Assembly (NCBI GenBank): GCA_947629575.1
Contig: CANREF010000001.1
Span: 1 to 64,000, forward strand
DNA length: 64,000 nucleotides
Source of the DNA: an uncultured Clostridia bacterium
Lineage (GTDB): Bacteria > Bacillota > Clostridia > Christensenellales > Borkfalkiaceae
Direction of reading: 5' to 3'
Position 1 is the first letter of the stretch. Each line of letters opens with the position of its first letter. The notes under the pieces were generated by a model. It saw only the letters and a program-made list of their open reading frames with translations, was not told where the DNA came from and did no database searches. Shown piece by piece: positions 1 through 8,227 of the stretch. The position numbers and the translations under genes were made by a program.

Positions 1-401
1 ACTGCCGGCGTTGCGCCCTCGGGAATGAGTTCCAACTTGGAAAAGGAGAGGCGGATGAGCCAGCGCTGGAATCCGCCGATGCCCATGCCCGTCAGTGTGT
101 CGTTCAGCGCCGCCCCCGATGTTCCGCTTGGAATGGCTGCGGCGTAGGCGCTTCCCTCCTTCCCGATGGCTGCGGCGATCCCGTTCGTGATCCCCGTCGT
201 CATATGGAAGCAGAGCTCGAGGAAGTTGGCGAATGAGATGCAAAATACAACGGCAAAGATGAGGGATACCCACTTCCCTGCGAGCTTGCATACGCCCGCG
301 ACAAAGCCCCTGTAAGCCCCCCATGCCATCCCGAGGAAGATGATCAAAAAGAACACCAGATCGAGCACCCACCCGCTTGAAGCAAGCAAAAGGTCTGTCA
401 T
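1..401 (-). CDS. CvpA-like membrane protein, 3' end truncated by window edge
   Basis: Reverse-strand translation MTDLLLASSGWVLDLVFFLIIFLGMAWGAYRGFVAGVCKLAGKWVSLIFAVVFC..., open to the window edge; CvpA-like N-terminus. Confidence 0.65.
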   Translation of the reverse strand, partial: MTDLLLASSGWVLDLVFFLIIFLGMAWGAYRGFVAGVCKLAGKWVSLIFAVVFCISFANFLELCFHMTTGITNGIAAAIGKEGSAYAAAIPSGTSGAALNDTLTGMGIGGFQRWLIRLSFSKLELIPEGATPA

Positions 402-473
402 TATATCCTCCGAAGGTTTCTGAATCTATTATACCACCATTTTTTCCCAAATCACACAAATTTTAAGCCATTC

Positions 474-502
474 GAATAAATTTTCTTGTTTCGGCAATAC
501 TT
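474..502 (+). promoter_or_regulatory. putative sigma-F-type promoter of the yyaC homologue
   Basis: GAATA - 14 nt - GGCAATACTT resembles sigma-F GYATA / GGNNANAHTR, just upstream of the sporulation gene. Confidence 0.35.
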
Positions 503-519
503 CTTCCGCAGGAGACGAT

Positions 520-1077
520 ATGGAATTTGCATTTCACACCTATAACACCTTGGCGGAAGAGGGGGCTGCAATGGCACTTCGCCGCCTCTTGGGAAAGCCC
601 GCATCTCCTCCCGTCATTCTCTGTATCGGCAGCGACCTTGCCATCGGCGACAGCCTCGGGCCGATTGTGGGAACGCTCTTGGTGCAGGGGGAGGGCGGAA
701 CGCGGAGCTTCGTCTATGGAACTCTGCGCCACCCCGTTACTGCGAAGGAAATCAAATATATTGGTGAATTTTTACGTAGAACGCACCCCGATTCGCCCAT
801 CATCGCCATAGACGCGGCGGTAGGGGAAAGCTCCGAACTCGGGCTCATCAAGATCACCGATTCCCCCCTTCGCCCCGGCTCGGGAGCAAACAAACGTTTA
901 GGAAAGGTGGGGGACGTGTCGGTGCTGGGGATCATCGGGGAGAAGGCGGGATTTTCCTATTCCATGCTCAATCTCACGCGGCTGGGGGGAGTGTTCCGCA
1001 TGGCGCAAACGGTGTCGCGCGCGATCAAGATCTATCTCGGCGAGCAGGAGACGGATAAAAATTCACAGTTTGCATGA
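520..1077 (+). CDS. yyaC: YyaC-like putative sporulation protein (DUF1256)
   Basis: CIGSDLAIGDSLGPIVG and AIDAAVG motifs typical of YyaC/GPR-like family. Confidence 0.85.
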   Translation: MEFAFHTYNTLAEEGAAMALRRLLGKPASPPVILCIGSDLAIGDSLGPIVGTLLVQGEGGTRSFVYGTLRHPVTAKEIKYIGEFLRRTHPDSPIIAIDAAVGESSELGLIKITDSPLRPGSGANKRLGKVGDVSVLGIIGEKAGFSYSMLNLTRLGGVFRMAQTVSRAIKIYLGEQETDKNSQFA

Positions 1078-1172
1078 AAAATGCACAATCTGACCGATTT
1101 TTCAAATTTTTCGATTTATAATTGACAAATCCGAAGAGATGTTATAGAATAAGAGAAAAAGGAGAAAAAACA

Positions 1173-1403
1173 ATGGTAAAAAAGACCAAGTGCAAGACTT
1201 ACGACACCGACACGGCGACGGTCGTAAAGAAAGTGACGAGCGGCGCATACGGCGATCCTGCGGGCTATGAGATGACGATGATGCTCACGCCCGAGGGGGA
1301 CTATTTCCTCTACACCAACGGCGGGGAGGCTTCGCCCTATCCCAAGGAAGGCATTGCCGCCTATGCCAAGGCAAAGGCGCAGGAATGGCTGAAAAACAAC
1401 TAA
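1173..1403 (+). CDS. small conserved hypothetical protein
   Basis: ORF MVKKTKCKTYDTDTATVVKKV... with upstream AAGGAG and downstream terminator. Confidence 0.65.
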   Translation: MVKKTKCKTYDTDTATVVKKVTSGAYGDPAGYEMTMMLTPEGDYFLYTNGGEASPYPKEGIAAYAKAKAQEWLKNN

Positions 1404-1408
1404 ACGCA

Positions 1409-1440
1409 AGCCCCCGAGCATGCTCGGGGGCTCTCTTTTT
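1409..1440 (+). terminator. intrinsic terminator
   Basis: AGCCCCCGAGCATGCTCGGGGGCT followed by T-rich tract. Confidence 0.8.
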
Positions 1441-1450
1441 AAGGGGATAA

Positions 1451-1480
1451 AAAAGGAGCTCGGGTGAGCTCCTTTCTTTC
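1451..1480. terminator. bidirectional terminator between convergent genes
   Basis: AAAAGGAGCTCgggtGAGCTCCTTTCTTTC adjoining the jag stop. Confidence 0.65.
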
Positions 1481-2380
1481 TTATTCTTCGTCGGGGGAAG
1501 GCGTTTCCGTCGTCTCCTCATCGCGGGAGTTTCCGAGATAAGTTCCGAAGAAGCCGCTGAATCCGCCCTTTTTGTACCCCGAATTGCCGCCGCGGTTGAA
1601 GCTCGTCCCCGAGGATTCGGGCGTTCCCTCGGTGGGGAGCTCGCGCTTGGGATAGCGCTCGCGGTCGCCGTATTTCCCGTGATCACGGTCTCTGCCGCGC
1701 TTGTCGCCGTAGCCGCGGCCGCCCCTGTCCTTGCCGTAGCGGTCTCTTCTGTCCCGCTCCCGCATATTGTTGGGAATGATCACGACAAACCGCGCAGGCT
1801 CTTTTCCCTCGCTCTTGGTGGTGACGTTGGGATCGTTCACGAGGGTGGAATGGATGATCCTGCGCTCGTAGGGATTCATGGGCTCGAGGCGCACTCTCTT
1901 CCCGAGGCGCACCGCCTTTGCCGCAAGTTTCTCCGCGACCCGTTTCAAGGTCTCTTCGCGGTCCTCGCGGTAATTTCCGCAGTCCACGACCACTCTCTTA
2001 TAGTCCTTCCTGCCTGTGTTTGCGACCGCGCCTGCAAGGGTCTGAATGGCGTCGATCATCTCTCCGCGCCGTCCGATGATCCCCTTTCCCGACGATTGCA
2101 GGTCGATGACGATCTTTTCTCCTTCGTCCTTCAGTTCGGGGACGGCTTCGATCTCGAGATGGATGAGCAATCCTTTGAGAAATTCCACGGCGCGTTCGCC
2201 GTCCGTAAGTTTGGGCTTCACCGTGATTTTGACCCGCGCGGGAACAGACCCGAACAGTTTCTTTTTTCCCTCGTCGAGTACTTCGATCTCCACTTCTTCC
2301 CGCGTGACGCCGAGCTCGCCGAGCCCCGTTTCGACGGCCTCTTCCACCGTCTTTCCGCTGAATTCTTCCTGTCTTACCAT
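1481..2380 (-). CDS. jag: Jag/KhpB RNA-binding protein (Jag-N, KH, R3H) with Arg/Gly-rich tail
   Basis: KKKLFGSVPARVKI, GKGIIGRRGEMIDAIQTL (KH), NPYERRIIHSTL (R3H); gene order with yidC. Confidence 0.92.
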   Translation of the reverse strand: MVRQEEFSGKTVEEAVETGLGELGVTREEVEIEVLDEGKKKLFGSVPARVKITVKPKLTDGERAVEFLKGLLIHLEIEAVPELKDEGEKIVIDLQSSGKGIIGRRGEMIDAIQTLAGAVANTGRKDYKRVVVDCGNYREDREETLKRVAEKLAAKAVRLGKRVRLEPMNPYERRIIHSTLVNDPNVTTKSEGKEPARFVVIIPNNMRERDRRDRYGKDRGGRGYGDKRGRDRDHGKYGDRERYPKRELPTEGTPESSGTSFNRGGNSGYKKGGFSGFFGTYLGNSRDEETTETPSPDEE

Positions 2381-2402
2381 ATTACTACCTTCTTACAAAG
2401 TA

Positions 2403-3887
2403 TTATTTTTTGGTTTTTGCGTTTTTGCCGCGGGCGGAAGGGTTCTGCCTCTGCGGCACGGTGCGTGTGAAACGCTCCTTGATCTCCTCCTCTTCCTTCT
2501 TGCGGTAGATCTTGCCCATGATGAGGTTCGTCGCAAGGGTGAAGATGATGGAGAGAAAACTGCTTATGATGTTATAGATCGTGAATGCCGCGCTCCACAA
2601 AAAGCCGAAGACCGCAAACATGATGGGCATCATGATCATCATGACCTTTTGGGTGCGCGCGCCCTGCCCGTCTACCGTCTGATATTTATCGGCGTCCTTC
2701 TGGCTCTTCATCGTAACGAACTGCGAGAGGAGCATGAGCCCGATGGAGAGGATGATGAGGATGAAATACCCGTTCGCCTCTCCCTTCTGTTCGCTCAGGT
2801 AGGGGGTGAGCCGCATATCGTAATCGTTGAATTCGTCGCTTCCGAACAGCGCCTCGATGCTCGTAGCGTTGCCGTTTGCGTCTCTTACGTTCTTGAATGC
2901 CCCTTTGAAATTGTTGTAGTTTTGAATGGGGTGCTCATAAGAGACGTCGGGATACCAAACGTTCTTTACCCAAAGGAAACCGGGATCTTTCTCGTTCAAA
3001 AACACATCCGCCGCCGCTTGCGAGCCCTGACGGTAGAAATACTCGCAGCAGGCGTTCGTTTCGTTTTCGCCCTCCGCCATATTTCCCTTGATCTCTTCCC
3101 AGATCGGAGAACTCTTTACCTTGTCGATATTGAGACGGTAGCTCTTTCCCCCGACCGTCGTGCCGACGGTGTAGGTATAGGAGATATACTTGTCCGCGGC
3201 GTTCGATTCCACCGCCATGACAAAGCTGTTGCCCTCTCTTGAAAGCGTATAGGAAACGCCCGTCTCCCCGTCGGTATAGGTGCGGGAACCGTCCTCGTTT
3301 GCCGTTCCGAAACTGTCAAAGGAAGTGATGATCCACTTTTCGTCCTCTTCCGAAGGGGTCTCCCCCTCGGCGAGAAAGCGGAAGTCCTTCTCGCTCTCCA
3401 CGCAATAGGAGAGGAGAGTTCGGTTATAGCCGCGCGCCATCTCCTCGTACATGGAGAGATTGGCGTAAGAGGCATACGATTGGAACGCCGTGATCGCGAT
3501 GATGATCACGACGAGGGAGACGATCATGGGCAGACATGCGCCGAAAATACTGTATCCGTTCTTCTTCTGCAACTCATACATCTTCATGCTGTATGTCTGC
3601 TTGTCGTTCGCGTACTGCTTTTGCAGCTTCTCGAGATCGGGCTTGAGCCTCTTCATGATGAGGCTCTGCTTTCTCATTTTGATGCGCTGGTAGAGGTCGA
3701 AAGGGGTGGTGATCGCCTTGAGGATGAGAGCAAACATAATGACGCCGACACCGATATTGCCGATGCTTTCGACGATGACCTTGACAAATCTGCCAAGCGC
3801 GTTGAGAGAGATGCTGAATCCCTCCTGTAAAAGATGTAAGTCGGCAAATACTGTGCCGAGAGCAGAAGATAACATACGATTTTTCAA
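2403..3887 (-). CDS. yidC: YidC/Oxa1 membrane insertase with large loop insertion
   Basis: YidC core motifs (ITTPFDLYQRIKMRKQ, FLWVKNVWYPD) and order yidD-yidC-jag. Confidence 0.9.
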   Translation of the reverse strand: MKNRMLSSALGTVFADLHLLQEGFSISLNALGRFVKVIVESIGNIGVGVIMFALILKAITTPFDLYQRIKMRKQSLIMKRLKPDLEKLQKQYANDKQTYSMKMYELQKKNGYSIFGACLPMIVSLVVIIIAITAFQSYASYANLSMYEEMARGYNRTLLSYCVESEKDFRFLAEGETPSEEDEKWIITSFDSFGTANEDGSRTYTDGETGVSYTLSREGNSFVMAVESNAADKYISYTYTVGTTVGGKSYRLNIDKVKSSPIWEEIKGNMAEGENETNACCEYFYRQGSQAAADVFLNEKDPGFLWVKNVWYPDVSYEHPIQNYNNFKGAFKNVRDANGNATSIEALFGSDEFNDYDMRLTPYLSEQKGEANGYFILIILSIGLMLLSQFVTMKSQKDADKYQTVDGQGARTQKVMMIMMPIMFAVFGFLWSAAFTIYNIISSFLSIIFTLATNLIMGKIYRKKEEEEIKERFTRTVPQRQNPSARGKNAKTKK

Positions 3888-4183
3888 ACGAGCCAGCGCA
3901 CCTTCCAGAAGACTTCGGGTGCGGGATCTATCCCTCCCTTGGAGAGCGGATTACACCTTAAAATGCGCCAAATGCCGAGCACGATCCCCACTGCTGCGCC
4001 CCAATTATTGATACAGCGCTTGGTATATTCCGAGCAAGTGGGTCGGTACAGACAGGTGTGGCGGGAGAGATGTTTTTGATAAAAACAGATCATGCGGATG
4101 CACAGCGCCTTGAACAGAGGACAGCGCAGCCGCTTCCTCAAAAAACGAAGGTTCTCCCTTATCAGGACGCCGAGCTCAACCAT
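3884..4183 (-). CDS. yidD: membrane protein insertion efficiency factor YidD
   Basis: YQKHLS..TCLYRPTCSEYTKRCINNWGA, LRCNPLSKGGIDP; internal start MVELGVL chosen. Confidence 0.92.
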   Translation of the reverse strand: MVELGVLIRENLRFLRKRLRCPLFKALCIRMICFYQKHLSRHTCLYRPTCSEYTKRCINNWGAAVGIVLGIWRILRCNPLSKGGIDPAPEVFWKVRWLV

Positions 4184-4496
4184 CCGCAAGTTTTTCCTTT
4201 CTGAAGATCTTTTCGAGATCGCGGCAAAAAGGAGCGAAGGCGTAGCTTTCCGCAACTTTGGGAAGGAGGAGGATCTGTACGGGAACGGCAAGCCTCTGTC
4301 TGCGGAATGCCTCCCGGAGCAGTCTCTTGATATGGTTCCTCTCTACGCTCTTTCCGTATTTCTTCCCAACGCACACCGCCATCGCCGTTCTCTCCGCGGG
4401 CAGATAGACCACGGTGAGCGTGCTGCCGTACGCCCTCTTTCCTTCCTTCAAGATCCGAAGAAATTCCTTCCTCTTTTTCAGACGAAGATAATTCAC
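4176..4496 (-). CDS. rnpA: ribonuclease P protein component
   Basis: RLKKRKEFLRILKEGKRAYGS, RNHIKRLLREAFR motif. Confidence 0.93.
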   Translation of the reverse strand: MNYLRLKKRKEFLRILKEGKRAYGSTLTVVYLPAERTAMAVCVGKKYGKSVERNHIKRLLREAFRRQRLAVPVQILLLPKVAESYAFAPFCRDLEKIFRKEKLADG

Positions 4497-4497
4497 G

Positions 4498-4632
4498 TTA
4501 TGCGGAGATGTGCTTTCTCCCCTTGTTTCTTCTTCTCTTGAGCACGTTCCTTCCGCCTTTTGTTGCCATTCTCTTGCGGAATCCGTGCACTTTGCTCTTC
4601 TGTCTCTTTTTGGGCTGGTAAGTCCTTTTCAT
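4498..4632 (-). CDS. rpmH: 50S ribosomal protein L34
   Basis: Reverse translation [44 protein letters not shown]. Confidence 0.97.
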   Translation of the reverse strand: MKRTYQPKKRQKSKVHGFRKRMATKGGRNVLKRRRNKGRKHISA

Positions 4633-4700
4633 AACAATATACTCCTATTATTGACTTCTACTGTTTGATTATAAAGTTTTTCCCGCTTTTCGTCAAGCGA

Positions 4701-5798
4701 TTATTGGGCGTTTCTGACCGGTAAAATCAAATATAAACTGTCTTTCTTTTCCTTATTTTGCAGAATGAAGGGGGAAACCGCGCCGTTGAAGGAGAGGGTG
4801 CACTCCTCTTCGTCGAGGGCGCGCAGCGCGTCGAGCAGGTATTTCGCATTCATGGAGATGACGAGATCTTTCCCCGTCGCATAGGCGCTCACGCATTCAA
4901 ACACGTTCCCGATCTCAGAGTTGGATCTCACTCTCACCTCTTCTGCGCCGATCTCGAGGGTGACGAGGTTGTTCTTGTCTCCCCTTATGAGAATGGCGGC
5001 GCGTTCCACGCTCGAGATGAGTTCGAGGCGGGAAAGGGTGACGTCCGTCTGGAAGGCGGAGGGAACGACGTTCTCCTTGCGGATGAACTCTCCCTGATAG
5101 AGGCGGGAGACGATGGTCATATTGTCCGCCGTGACGAGCAGATTTCCGCCCTGCGTATAGACGGTGACCTCTTCCTCTCCGTCGGAGAGCATCCTCGAGA
5201 TCTCGAGCAGCGTCCTTGCGGGACAGATGATGCTCTTCTCTTCATTCCCCGAGAGGAGTTCCGCGGAAGAAGAGGCGAGGCGGTAGCCGTCGAGCGCGGT
5301 CACTTCGAGCCTCTCCTTGAATTCGAAGAGACATCCTTTCAGAATGGGGCGGGAATCCTCCTGCGCGCAGCAGAAAGTGGTGTCCGCTATGAGCTTTTTC
5401 AGTTCCGCCCTCTTCATCACGAAATAATTCTCCCCGACTTCAAGGTCGATCTCGGGGAATTCGGAGGCGGGCAGGGTCTGCATATAGGAGGAAGAATCGA
5501 GATATCCGATCTCCATGCCCCGTTCGCCCGTCTTCACCGTCACTTCCACGTCCGTCAGTTTTACGAGGAAGTCGGCAAACAGTTTGCCCGTCACGCACAC
5601 TTCCCCCTCTTCAAACACTTCCGCTTTGAGCGTCTTTCTGATGGAGAGTTCTCCGTCCGTTGCGAGCAGGATCACTTCGTCGTTTTTCGCGCTGATCTTG
5701 ATGCACTCCATAATGGGCGCCGTCGTGCGCACGGCGCACGCTTTACTGGTCTTTCCCACCGCCTCGGAGAGGGACAGCCCGTCGCAGACAAATTTCAT
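4701..5798 (-). CDS. dnaN: DNA polymerase III beta subunit
   Basis: MKFVCDGLSLSEAVGKTSKACA..., C-terminus SPFILQNKEKKDSLYLILPVR; full-length clamp. Confidence 0.93.
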   Translation of the reverse strand: MKFVCDGLSLSEAVGKTSKACAVRTTAPIMECIKISAKNDEVILLATDGELSIRKTLKAEVFEEGEVCVTGKLFADFLVKLTDVEVTVKTGERGMEIGYLDSSSYMQTLPASEFPEIDLEVGENYFVMKRAELKKLIADTTFCCAQEDSRPILKGCLFEFKERLEVTALDGYRLASSSAELLSGNEEKSIICPARTLLEISRMLSDGEEEVTVYTQGGNLLVTADNMTIVSRLYQGEFIRKENVVPSAFQTDVTLSRLELISSVERAAILIRGDKNNLVTLEIGAEEVRVRSNSEIGNVFECVSAYATGKDLVISMNAKYLLDALRALDEEECTLSFNGAVSPFILQNKEKKDSLYLILPVRNAQ

Positions 5799-6190
5799 AA
5801 TTTCCTCCTTATGGGTCTTTTATAAAAGAAGATTTTAATAATAATATTATTAAGGGCCGTGGAAATGTGGAGAATTCCGCTCTCTCGGTCCTTTCCAACG
5901 CTATTATAGCGAAAAACGCGGAAAAATTCAAGTAAAAAAGGGGTTTTTCCGAAATTCCCCCTCTTTTTTCTTTGTGGAAAGAAGGGTGGACAAGTTGTGG
6001 ATGAACTTGTCTTTTCCACGAGGCGAGGGGGCGGAAAAGTAAGAGAAGGAAGAGAGGGCGAGCGCAAGGGAAGGAAAAGAGGAGCGAAGGGAGAGATCTC
6101 CACCGCGCACGGGGGAAATGTGGAAAAAAGGGAATAGGTTTTCGACAGGGAGTTGAAAAAACGGCGGGTTTGTGCTATAATGAAGGGGAC
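5799..6190. other. candidate replication origin region (oriC)
   Basis: AT-rich TTTTAATAATAATATTATTAA plus TGTGGATGA, TGTGGAAAA, TGTGGAAAG, TGTGGAGAA and TTTTCCACG motifs at a gene-strand switch. Confidence 0.5.
6153..6181 (+). promoter_or_regulatory. sigma-A promoter of rsmG
   Basis: TTGAAA-N17-TATAAT. Confidence 0.7.
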
Positions 6191-6877
6191 ATGGAAAATT
6201 TCCCCGATTTTGAAAGATACCGCGCGCTCATCGGCGAAAAAGACGAAAGTTTTTCCCGTTTTGAGGAGCTGCTTTTGTCATACAATGAAAAATTCAATCT
6301 CACCGCGCTCACCGACGGGAGGGAGATCTATGTGAAACACTTCCTCGATTCGCTCGCGGGAGAGGGACTTATCCCCCCGAATTCCACAGTCGTAGAGATC
6401 GGGTCGGGCGCGGGATTCCCCTCCCTGCCCATCCGCATCGTGAGAGAGGATCTCTCCTTCACCCTCATAGAGAGCACGGGAAAGAAATGCGAGTTCTTGA
6501 GGACGGCGGTGAGAGAGCTCGGATTGGAGAGGGTGGAAGTAAGAAATCTGCGCGCCGAGGATGGCGCTCGCACGGAGCTGAGGGAACAGTTCGACGTCTG
6601 CATCGCGCGGGCGGTCGCGCGGCTCAATACCCTTCTCGAATACTGCCTGCCCTACGTGCGCGTCGGGGGAGCGTTCCTCGCTTGGAAGGGGAGCGAAGAG
6701 GAGACAAAGGAGTGCGCTCGCGCGCTCTCCCTTTTGGGGGGAAAGCTCGAACGTATCGTGAAATTCCCGCTGCCGGACGGATACGGGGAGCGCGCGTTGA
6801 TCGTCGTGAGAAAGGAAAAGAGGACGCCCGAAAAATATCCGCGCGGAAACGGAAGGGAGAGGAGGGACCCGCTTTGA
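6191..6877 (+). CDS. rsmG: 16S rRNA (guanine527-N7)-methyltransferase RsmG/GidB
   Basis: NLTALTDGREIYVKHFLDSL, VEIGSGAGFPSLPI, RAVARLNTLLEYCLPYVRVGG. Confidence 0.93.
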   Translation: MENFPDFERYRALIGEKDESFSRFEELLLSYNEKFNLTALTDGREIYVKHFLDSLAGEGLIPPNSTVVEIGSGAGFPSLPIRIVREDLSFTLIESTGKKCEFLRTAVRELGLERVEVRNLRAEDGARTELREQFDVCIARAVARLNTLLEYCLPYVRVGGAFLAWKGSEEETKECARALSLLGGKLERIVKFPLPDGYGERALIVVRKEKRTPEKYPRGNGRERRDPL

Positions 6878-6885
6878 AGAGGACG

Positions 6886-7329
6886 ATGATGTGCGCCTTG
6901 ACGGGGCATCGGGAACTTCCCGCCGACTTCGACAGGGAGGCGCTTTCGGAGAGACTGTATCTCCTTGTAGAGGGGGGATGCGACGGATTTCTGTGCGGCA
7001 TGGCGCCCGGATTCGACCTTCTGGCGCTCGAACAGATCGTAAAGCTCAAGGAGAAGAGACCACTCTACGTTGAAGCGTGTATCCCCTACAAGGGGCATGA
7101 AAAACGGCTTCCGCCCGCGGAGCGCGAGCGCTATGAGCGGCTGCTCGGAATGTGCGACAGGAAGACGGTGCTCTTCGACGGATACCGCAACGGCTGTTTC
7201 CTCGCACGGGACCGCTATATGGTGGATTGCGCCGACGTCGTTCTCGCCTACCTCGTCCGCCGCAGCGGGGGGACGGCTTACACCGTGAACTATGCCGTAA
7301 GGAAGGGCGTTGCCGTGATCTACCTCTGA
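6886..7329 (+). CDS. SLOG-family protein (DUF1273/YpsA-like)
   Basis: MCALTGHRELPADFD, GGCDGFLCGMAPGFDLLALEQIVKLK, RSGGTAYTVNYA. Confidence 0.75.
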   Translation: MMCALTGHRELPADFDREALSERLYLLVEGGCDGFLCGMAPGFDLLALEQIVKLKEKRPLYVEACIPYKGHEKRLPPAERERYERLLGMCDRKTVLFDGYRNGCFLARDRYMVDCADVVLAYLVRRSGGTAYTVNYAVRKGVAVIYL

Positions 7330-7407
7330 GCGGGCTTGATTAAAGAAAGGAAAAAAGTGTTATAGAATAAAGGGGAAGCGTTTTGTTTCCCCTTCGGAGG
7401 AACAAAA

Positions 7408-8004
7408 ATGACATTCAACCTGTTGGCGGAAGGAAAGAACTGGTTCACGGGGATGTCCGTGCTCGAGCAGGTCTTCTTTTGGATCGCGGTCGTGGCGAGC
7501 GTATTGCTCGTCGTGCAGATCATTCTGCTCATCGTCTCCTTCGGCGGCGGAGATCTCGACGCCGACGGGGATTTCGATATGGACGGAGATACGGACACGG
7601 ACGGCGGACTGGGGATCTTCACCCTGAAGGGGCTCACGGCGTTCTTCGCCCTCGGCGGCTGGTGCGGATTTGCGGCGGCGAGTTTTCTCGGGAACATCTG
7701 GGCGCCCATCCTCATCTTTGCGGGGACGGGGCTGGTCGCCCTGTTCGGCGTCGCACTCGCCCTCCGCGGCATTTCCAAGCTGCAGTGCGCGGGAAATCTC
7801 GAGACGGAAAAACTCATCGGCAAGTCGGCAACGGTCTACGTGGGCGTTCCCGCTTCCCGCTCCGGCAGAGGAAAGATCACCCTCACCGCGCAGGGAAAAT
7901 ACATGGAGATCGACGCCGTTACCGACGGAGAAAAACTCTCCGTGGACGAGGAAGTGGAGATCGTCGGCTACTCCGACGACTTCGCCATCGTGAAGAAAAA
8001 GTAG
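7408..8004 (+). CDS. NfeD-like membrane protein
   Basis: TM segments plus C-terminal OB-fold-like domain (GKSATVYVGVPASRSGRGKITL); followed by a flotillin gene. Confidence 0.7.
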   Translation: MTFNLLAEGKNWFTGMSVLEQVFFWIAVVASVLLVVQIILLIVSFGGGDLDADGDFDMDGDTDTDGGLGIFTLKGLTAFFALGGWCGFAAASFLGNIWAPILIFAGTGLVALFGVALALRGISKLQCAGNLETEKLIGKSATVYVGVPASRSGRGKITLTAQGKYMEIDAVTDGEKLSVDEEVEIVGYSDDFAIVKKK

Positions 8005-8089
8005 CTTCTCGCGTTTTCCTAAGCGCATACCGTCCTTCGGAACGCTCCCCTACGCCATTTCACACGACCGAAGGGAGGAGAAATCTCGG

Positions 8090-8187
8090 CTGCCCCTTGA
8101 GGGGGTGTAAAGTTATTCAGAACGACACCCCTTCCGTCACTCGCTTCGCTCGTGCCACCCACCCCTCCAAGGGGTGGGCAAGAGAGG
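8090..8187. repeat. bipartite hairpin repeat (short-core copy)
   Basis: GGCTGCCCCTTGAGGGGGTGT - 16 nt - ACACCCCTTCCGTCACTCGCTTCGCTCGTGCCACCCACCCCTCCAAGGGGTGGGCAAG. Confidence 0.75.
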
Positions 8188-8227
8188 AATCTCTATCAAT
8201 CTAAAAATTCATTATAGGAGAAAAGAT

